From Rhodospirillales bacterium (GTDB taxonomy: Bacteria > Pseudomonadota > Gammaproteobacteria > Steroidobacterales > Rariloculaceae): a stretch of DNA of 6,948 nt. The notes under the pieces were generated by a model. It was given only the letters and a program-made list of their open reading frames with translations. It was not told where the DNA came from and did not search any database. Positions 1-4,606 of this stretch are shown in pieces. The translations under genes and the position numbers were made by a program. Each line of letters begins with the position of its first letter. The first letter of the stretch is position 1. The stretch spans positions 1-6,948 of the forward strand of contig JAHEEO010000117.1 in the NCBI GenBank assembly GCA_024640665.1, read 5' to 3'.

Positions 1-155
1 AGCACGGCTTCACTGACATTTGCGCCCATGAATCCCGTCCTCAGCGCGTCAACGGCCGGGACGATGGCAGCACCCAAAATAATGACTGCGAGCAGCGTTT
101 CAACATAGGAAATGCCCGCTTCGCGAGGCATTGAGCGGCGCCCTTGCGTCGTCAT
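1..155 (-). CDS. GspI-like pseudopilin, N-terminal part (partial, runs off the left edge)
   Basis: Only the first 51 codons are present. They show a class III prepilin leader: a short basic leader ending in Gly14, then mature residues I-S-Y-V-E with the conserved Glu at +5 (Glu19), then a hydrophobic helix (LLAVIILGAAIVPAV). Prepilin peptidase should cut after Gly14 and N-methylate the new N-terminus; the helix anchors the subunit in the inner membrane before assembly. The ATG at 155 overlaps the TGA of the upstream pseudopilin gene (ATGA), which implies translational coupling. A second in-frame ATG (codon 9, at 131) has AAGGG about 9 nt upstream and would give a 6-residue leader, typical of minor pseudopilins, so the true start is uncertain. 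The GspI assignment rests on position after G- and H-like genes; the diagnostic C-terminal domain is outside the window, so it could be another minor pseudopilin (I, J or PilV-like). Confidence 0.75.
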   Translation of the reverse strand, partial: MTTQGRRSMPREAGISYVETLLAVIILGAAIVPAVDALRTGFMGANVSEAV

Positions 156-727
156 TGAATCGACACGCGTCCGGTCACCGACGCGACGCGAACTGTGCGC
201 TGTTGGCCGCCGCGCGCCAGCGTGATTTCACCAAGTGTCAGTAACTGACTCGTACCGCCGGCTGGGCGAAATGGCAAGCCTTGCCCGTCAAACACCACGC
301 TCGCCTGCCGACCCCCGCTGGGATAGTCGAACGGCCGGTCGGTAACATCGACACCCGCCGTCAGCGGCACATCAGGCAGAATGATATCGAGCGGCTGCTT
401 CGTCATTGGGTCTGTGAGCGTGACGCCCGGCACCGCGTTGCCGCTGCTCAGATCCGCTTCAGCCACCAGCAATTTTTCGGAATCGCGGTCGATTTCTAGA
501 TATACGGGATTGCCGGTCCGCAGCGCTTCAGCGCGGGCAAAACGCACGGTTTCGGCCACCCAAGCCGCGGCCGCATCGAGTCGCTGATCTTCTACCGGTC
601 GAAGGCTCGGCACCGCGATCGCCGCAAGCACCGAGACGATGCTCACCACGACTACGAGTTCTAAGAGTGTGTAGCCTTGCTTGGCGCTCTGTGCTGCGAA
701 ATCCATGAGAGCACGTTGGCGGCGCAT
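152..727 (-). CDS. GspH/FimT-like minor pseudopilin
   Basis: A 191-residue prepilin-like protein. Cleavage is predicted after Gly18 (KQG|YTLLE), with Glu at +5 (Glu23) and a hydrophobic helix at about 19-41 that serves as membrane anchor and pilus-core helix. The C-terminal domain has GspH/FimT character: an amphipathic stretch with ARAEALRTG at about 65-72 followed by beta-rich sequence with VFDGQG (145-150) and a terminal TVRVASVTGRVSI strand. In the family this subunit is a minor component near the pseudopilus tip. It starts 25 nt after the GspG-like stop and overlaps the next pseudopilin gene by 4 bp (ATGA), so it belongs to one operon. No convincing Shine-Dalgarno precedes the ATG at 727 or the in-frame ATG at codon 8 (706), so the start is uncertain. 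The leader is rather long with the first start (18 residues) and 11 residues with the second. Confidence 0.85.
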   Translation of the reverse strand: MRRQRALMDFAAQSAKQGYTLLELVVVVSIVSVLAAIAVPSLRPVEDQRLDAAAAWVAETVRFARAEALRTGNPVYLEIDRDSEKLLVAEADLSSGNAVPGVTLTDPMTKQPLDIILPDVPLTAGVDVTDRPFDYPSGGRQASVVFDGQGLPFRPAGGTSQLLTLGEITLARGGQQRTVRVASVTGRVSIQ

Positions 728-752
728 ATGACCATGACTGCAAAAGGGGGGC

Positions 753-1259
753 TTATTGATCCCCGATCAGCTCGCCAGTGATCGAGTCGAACTTCCAGCC
801 GCCCGCGCCATCGGACGTAATCCCCAGCACGCCGTTAGTGACAACAGTCACCGTGTTTGTGGATCCCAACGGATTGGTCGGAACACCATCTTTCAGGTAA
901 GGACCAAAGCGAAATTGAGCCGGGTCCGTACCTGTACAGGCCGCACCAGCCTGGTTCGTGAAAAACGTCATCTGCGTGGCAAATGCAGCGCTACCGATTG
1001 CGGCAGTCTGGTTCGCTCCATTCACGCAGGTGGCTGTACCGGCCGCTACAGCACCCGGATAAGCACCATGCTGCTGCCGATAGAGTTCAACCGCCGACCG
1101 CAGGCCGTTCAGATTCGCATCGAACGCAGAGGCCCGAGCGTCATCGGTTGTTGCCGCAAATTGCGGAACTACGATCGCAGCCAAAATGGCCAAGATGATC
1201 GTTACGATAAGTAATTCAACAAGTGTAAAGCCGGCTTGTCGTTTCGCTGGTGTGCTCAT
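753..1259 (-). CDS. GspG-like (type IV pilin-like) pseudopilin
   Basis: A 168-residue protein with a textbook prepilin N-terminus: leader of 10 residues ending in Gly10, then F-T-L-V-E with Glu15 at +5, and a hydrophobic helix to about residue 34. It is followed by an amphipathic alpha1-C segment (FDANLNGLRSAVELYRQQ, about 46-63) and the HGAYPG motif common in GspG/MshA-type subunits. Its position directly after the platform-protein gene matches gspG, the major pseudopilin. The C-terminus is not a standard GspG: I do not see the usual Ca-binding Gly/Asp-rich end; it finishes with GGWKFDSITGELIGDQ. Two cysteines (78 and 108) could form a disulfide that closes a loop. GAGG lies 11 nt before the ATG. 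The gene follows a 147-bp gap with possible regulatory elements, so it may be transcribed separately from the ATPase/platform genes. It could instead be the major subunit of an MSHA-like pilus. Confidence 0.85.
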   Translation of the reverse strand: MSTPAKRQAGFTLVELLIVTIILAILAAIVVPQFAATTDDARASAFDANLNGLRSAVELYRQQHGAYPGAVAAGTATCVNGANQTAAIGSAAFATQMTFFTNQAGAACTGTDPAQFRFGPYLKDGVPTNPLGSTNTVTVVTNGVLGITSDGAGGWKFDSITGELIGDQ

Positions 1260-1334
1260 TGGCCCCGATCCCTCATGTTCTTTAGCTAGTAAATAGTGCT
1301 TATGTGATCTTCATGATCGCTAGGCTTAATGTCG

Positions 1335-1351
1335 GATAACCGGCCGTAATC
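1335..1351. repeat. Imperfect 17-bp inverted repeat (possible operator)
   Basis: On the minus strand GATTACGGCCGGTTATC is a dyad around a central C, with 6 of 8 arm pairs matching. An overlapping longer arrangement, CGGA-c-TAA pairing with TTATCCG across 1333-1360 (one bulged C, 13-nt loop), is also possible. It lacks a following T-run, so it is not an intrinsic terminator. It sits between the two halves of the sigma-28-like match, where a repressor would block transcription. Function is speculative. Confidence 0.25.
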
Positions 1352-1361
1352 TTTAGTCCGT

Positions 1362-1383
1362 CAGTGTGATCTCGATCTCAATT
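1362..1383. promoter_or_regulatory. CRP/Clp/Vfr-like operator (candidate)
   Basis: The 22 bp match the E. coli CRP consensus at 17 positions. The core TGTGA-N6-TCTCA matches the TGTGA-N6-TCACA arms at 9 of 10 positions, and the central six bases are also close to the consensus. It lies in the gap before the GspG-like gene, where such a site would be functional. An 8-base copy of its left half (TGTGATCT) recurs 62 bp away at 1303-1310, about six helical turns, but without a good right arm. Which CRP-family protein would bind cannot be told from the sequence. Confidence 0.45.
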
Positions 1384-1406
1384 CTGCATGCCGCTGGCCT
1401 CATGCG

Positions 1407-2531
1407 CTAAGAAACGGCGCGCGCGAGCTTAAATATCGGCAGAATTAATGAGCTCACCAGCAAGCCGACAACGGTCCCCATCACCAAAAGCATGATGGGT
1501 TCGGCCATCTTCGACACAGTCTTCAGGCGTTGAGTCAGCTCTTGCTCGTAATAATCCGCAAGGCGGCCAGAGACACGGGCCAGATTTCCGGATTCTTCGG
1601 CAGTTGCGATCATGGTCTTGGCAATTGTCGGCACGAATCTCGCCTGCTCAAAACCCTGGGCGATGCGCCCGCCTTCCTGGACCAGCCCCTCGACGCGCCC
1701 GATAAACTGCTTGAAAACGCTATTGCTGACGACATCGCGGCATGCATGCAAAGTCTCAATCATCGCCACGCCATTACCCAACGAAAGGCTCATGACCCGC
1801 AACACTTGAACCAGGTTGAGCTCTGCAACGATATCGCGTGCAAACGGAATGCCCAGCAGGGTTCGGTCCACCGAATCGCGGCCGCCCGGCGTCGCCATCC
1901 ACTGTGCGAGCATGGCAATGGACCCGCCAAGGCCAATGAAAATATAGATGCCGTAAGCGCGAAGAACATCGCTCACCCGCATCAGTGCTTTAGTCGTGAT
2001 GGGCAATTCGTCATAGATTGATGTGAACAGATCGCCGAATTTCGGGAACACGACCAGCAATACGAACACAACGACCGCACCTGAGAATGCCAGCAGAAAT
2101 GCCGGATACGACAGTGAGGACACAACTGTCCTTTTCAGTTCGCCACGTTTTTCTTCCATGGCCTTGAGTTCATAGAGCACCGTGTGCATGAATCCGCCCT
2201 TCTCGCTCGCCGCCACCAGGTTGACGTAGTTGGCGGAAAAAACCTCAGGATGCTTTGCGAGCGCTTCCGAGAACGGCCGTCCCTCGGCGATGTCGGCAGT
2301 CAGCGTCTCCAGCATTGCCTCTACTGCCGGATTATCGTTTTGTCCCTTGAGCGCCAGCAGTGCGTTATAGAGATTTGCGCCGGTTTCCAACAACAATGCC
2401 AGCTGCTCTGTGAAGAACATGCGCTCATTGTCACCCACCTTCGCGCGCGTGAGTGAAGACAACGTGAACTCACGCGCGCCGCTCGCGCGCGGTTTTACGT
2501 CGGCACTGACTTCTTGCAGCTCTAAGGCCAT
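1407..2531 (-). CDS. GspF/PilC-family inner-membrane platform protein
   Basis: A 374-residue protein with two T2SSF domains (about 37-160 and 240-365) and three likely transmembrane segments (about 144-163, 194-211 and 345-366), the family topology. Family signatures are present in both repeats: FFTEQLALLLETG at about 39-51 with AASEKGG at 107-113, and ATAEESGNL at 309-317 in the second. GspF/PilC proteins sit in the inner membrane at the base of the machine and couple the motion of the hexameric ATPase to pseudopilin insertion; the partner ATPase is the gene just upstream. A clear GGAGG Shine-Dalgarno (2541-2545) lies 9 nt before the ATG, immediately after the ATPase stop, with only 14 nt between genes. 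The length is slightly below the roughly 400 residues usual for GspF, mostly from a short N-terminal region. From this protein alone GspF, PilC and MshG cannot be separated. Confidence 0.93.
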   Translation of the reverse strand: MALELQEVSADVKPRASGAREFTLSSLTRAKVGDNERMFFTEQLALLLETGANLYNALLALKGQNDNPAVEAMLETLTADIAEGRPFSEALAKHPEVFSANYVNLVAASEKGGFMHTVLYELKAMEEKRGELKRTVVSSLSYPAFLLAFSGAVVVFVLLVVFPKFGDLFTSIYDELPITTKALMRVSDVLRAYGIYIFIGLGGSIAMLAQWMATPGGRDSVDRTLLGIPFARDIVAELNLVQVLRVMSLSLGNGVAMIETLHACRDVVSNSVFKQFIGRVEGLVQEGGRIAQGFEQARFVPTIAKTMIATAEESGNLARVSGRLADYYEQELTQRLKTVSKMAEPIMLLVMGTVVGLLVSSLILPIFKLARAVS

Positions 2532-2545
2532 CTGTCCATCCCTCC

Positions 2546-4606
2546 TTAATAAGTAACGACGCGGCCCACTTCTTCGATCGTCGTCTGCTGCGCGCGCACC
2601 CGATCCATGCCGTCGTCGAGCAAGGTTTGAAAATTGCGGCCTTTCAGGAACTCATCAAGTTCGTCCTTGCGCGGATTGGAGACAATGAGGCGCTGCAAAT
2701 CGCCATCAGTTTCGAGGGTTTCGTGAATGGCCATGCGCCCGCGGTATCCGGAGTCGTAACAGGCCTTGCAACCACGGCCTCGCGCCAGACGGATAGGCTG
2801 ATCTGAGGGCCACCCAAAGCGCTCGACCACTGCAGGCTCAGCGATATACGTCGTCTTGCATTCCGGGCATATCGTGCGCAATAGCCGTTGCGCAACTACA
2901 CCAATCAGCGCCGACGACAGCATGAAAGGCTCCACTTGCATGTCGATCAAGCGAGTGATTGCGCCGACACTGTCGTTGGTATGAAGCGTAGACAGCACCA
3001 AGTGCCCAGTCAGCGCTGCCTGCACGGCAATCGCGGCAGTTTCGCGCTCGCGAATTTCTCCAACCATGACAATGTCCGGATCCTGACGCAGTACGTGCTT
3101 CAGAATTTTTGCAAAACTCAAGCCGACCTTTTCCCGGACTTCGTTTTGATTGATGACGTCCATCTGATACTCGACGGGGTCTTCAATCGTAACGATGCTC
3201 TTCTCCAGTGAATTGAGATGATTCAGCGCGGCGTAAAGACTGGTCGTCTTACCGCTGCCGGTGGGCCCGGTCACTAGAATAAGGCCGTAGCTTCGATCGA
3301 GCAGACCCTTGTACGTACTGAGATTCCCGTCGCTCATGCCGAGTTTGTCGACATCCAAGATTGCCTGGTTCTTATCAAGTACGCGCAACACGACTTTCTC
3401 GCCATATAAGCCCGGCATGCTCGAAAAACGTAGATCGACCAACCGCCGATGCGTTTGCACTTGAATACGCCCATCCTGCGGCAGACGACGTTCAGCGATG
3501 TCCAGGTTGGCCATAACCTTGAGCCGCGAAATAATCGCGGAATGCAATTCGATCCGCGGCGTCATCACTTCATAGAGCACGCCGTCGATGCGAAATCGAA
3601 CCCTGGCAATCTTGCGGAAAGGCTCGATATGTATATCGCTCGCGCCGTCTTTTATCGCTCGGTGAATCACGGAGTTGACAAGATTGATGACGGGGCTGCC
3701 AGCGGCCACCTCATCAATGGCAGCGTAGTCGTCGGGCAAGTTCGATTCGACGATTTCAAAGTCGTCGTCGACCTCAGCGAAGAACTCATCGCCCACATCG
3801 TCGAACCCTTCATTCTCATCCAGCACTTTGAGAATGTCGTCAACCAGCGCAAGGACGGGTCTCGCCTTGACGCCGGCGGCCTCCTCAATTTCGCGCAGGG
3901 TCGGCAGCGACTGCGGCTCCGCTGTTGCAAGCGTTAGCTGTCCGCGAACCTTGAACAGCGGCAGCACCTTCAGACGACGCAATTGATCATGATCCAGCAA
4001 TGCGAGCACCGCTGGATCGTACAGTCCAGCGCGAATACGCACGTGAGGAACAGCGAGTTGATCAGCGAGTGTCTTCAGCACTTCGTGCTCCGATACCCAA
4101 CCTTCGTCTATGACGATTTGCGCAAGCTGCTTGCCGGAGCGCTTCTGCAGCGCCAGTGCTTCTTCGATGCGTGCGGGATCCAGCAAGCCTCGCGCGACCA
4201 GCATGTCACCCAACCGTTGGCGCGATTCAGTCAGGTAAGGCGCGCTATCCGGCGGGCTGTCGCTGCCGTTGCTGCGAATAATCGCAATCTGCTGATTGAG
4301 TCCGGTTACTCTCAGGATCTCCTCGACTACCGCATTAGCATTGCTGACCTTCAACCAGCCTCCGGCGCGCAGCAGATCTTCCTGCAGATCGAGCAGCACT
4401 TCGAGCGCTTCGCTGTGAAGCACTTTGACCTGACTCAAATCGAGCACAATGCGGGTCTCCCCGCTCTGCAGAGACCGCGTGACGGATTCGGTCAGTTCTT
4501 TGAGTTCTGCCGGCGTCGCCAGCGATGTTTGCGGCGTCAGTCGAGTCGTAATTCCGACACGGATACTGCCAATTCCGGAACCGGATGCCGCTGCGGCAGC
4601 GTTCAC
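2546..4606 (-). CDS. STAS-MshEN-GspE/PilB assembly ATPase
   Basis: A 686-residue AAA-like secretion ATPase that powers pseudopilus assembly from the cytoplasmic face. Order of parts: STAS domain (about 14-112; IVLDLSQV strand, Ser65 at the position phosphorylated in SpoIIAA-type proteins, TGL near the end); MshEN domain with two 24-residue c-di-GMP motifs, RLGDMLVARG...Q (131-154) and a weaker QLAQIVIDEG...Q (160-183), 5 residues apart; an acidic linker (about 262-300); then the catalytic region. There I see Walker A GPTGSGKTT (447-455), Asp box IEDPVEY (474-480), Walker B with Glu517 (DIVMVGEIRE), His box TGHLVLSTLHTND (533-545) and the zinc tetracysteine C580/C583/C613/C616. All catalytic elements look intact. 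The start is GTG, forming a GTGA overlap with the phosphodiesterase stop; GAGG lies about 10 nt upstream. The STAS fusion is unusual for GspE/PilB. GspE-like or MshE-like role remains open. Confidence 0.92.
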   Translation of the reverse strand: MNAAAAASGSGIGSIRVGITTRLTPQTSLATPAELKELTESVTRSLQSGETRIVLDLSQVKVLHSEALEVLLDLQEDLLRAGGWLKVSNANAVVEEILRVTGLNQQIAIIRSNGSDSPPDSAPYLTESRQRLGDMLVARGLLDPARIEEALALQKRSGKQLAQIVIDEGWVSEHEVLKTLADQLAVPHVRIRAGLYDPAVLALLDHDQLRRLKVLPLFKVRGQLTLATAEPQSLPTLREIEEAAGVKARPVLALVDDILKVLDENEGFDDVGDEFFAEVDDDFEIVESNLPDDYAAIDEVAAGSPVINLVNSVIHRAIKDGASDIHIEPFRKIARVRFRIDGVLYEVMTPRIELHSAIISRLKVMANLDIAERRLPQDGRIQVQTHRRLVDLRFSSMPGLYGEKVVLRVLDKNQAILDVDKLGMSDGNLSTYKGLLDRSYGLILVTGPTGSGKTTSLYAALNHLNSLEKSIVTIEDPVEYQMDVINQNEVREKVGLSFAKILKHVLRQDPDIVMVGEIRERETAAIAVQAALTGHLVLSTLHTNDSVGAITRLIDMQVEPFMLSSALIGVVAQRLLRTICPECKTTYIAEPAVVERFGWPSDQPIRLARGRGCKACYDSGYRGRMAIHETLETDGDLQRLIVSNPRKDELDEFLKGRNFQTLLDDGMDRVRAQQTTIEEVGRVVTY

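Larger units (their letters stand above)
1260..1406 (-). promoter_or_regulatory. 147-bp intergenic region, probable promoter region of the pseudopilin genes
   Basis: This is the only real gap in a gene run otherwise separated by 25 nt or less. It holds a CRP-like palindrome (1362-1383), a second TGTGATCT half-site (1303-1310), an imperfect 17-bp dyad (1335-1351), and a loose resemblance to a sigma-28 promoter (TAAAGATT at 1348-1355, 11-nt spacer, TCCGACAT at 1329-1336, on the minus strand). I see no good sigma-70 box pair and no GC stem followed by a T-run, so no intrinsic terminator after the GspF-like gene. A separate promoter would allow the abundant pseudopilin to be expressed above the ATPase and platform protein. 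The promoter role is inference. Confidence 0.45.

Noticed and set aside
528..743. Minus-strand TTG-initiated frame overlapping the GspH-like gene
   Set aside because: Arg-rich shadow in another frame of a clear pseudopilin gene; no family resemblance.
1333..1360. Possible intrinsic terminator after the GspF-like gene
   Set aside because: The CGGA-c-TAA / TTATCCG stem has a bulge and a large loop and no T-run follows it on the minus strand.
1260..1406. c-di-GMP riboswitch in the intergenic region
   Set aside because: Tempting given the c-di-GMP context, but I find none of the conserved GEMM-type core sequence or its paired stems; the region is also rather short.
1260..1406. Sigma-54 promoter, as used by many pilin genes
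   Set aside because: No GG-N10-GC pair with the surrounding TGGCAC / TTGC context could be found on the minus strand.
1530..2021. Plus-strand open frame of 163 codons opposite the platform-protein gene
   Set aside because: Its translation shows no domain signature and is rich in His/Arg/Gln, as expected of an antisense shadow; the minus-strand frame is a clear T2SSF protein.
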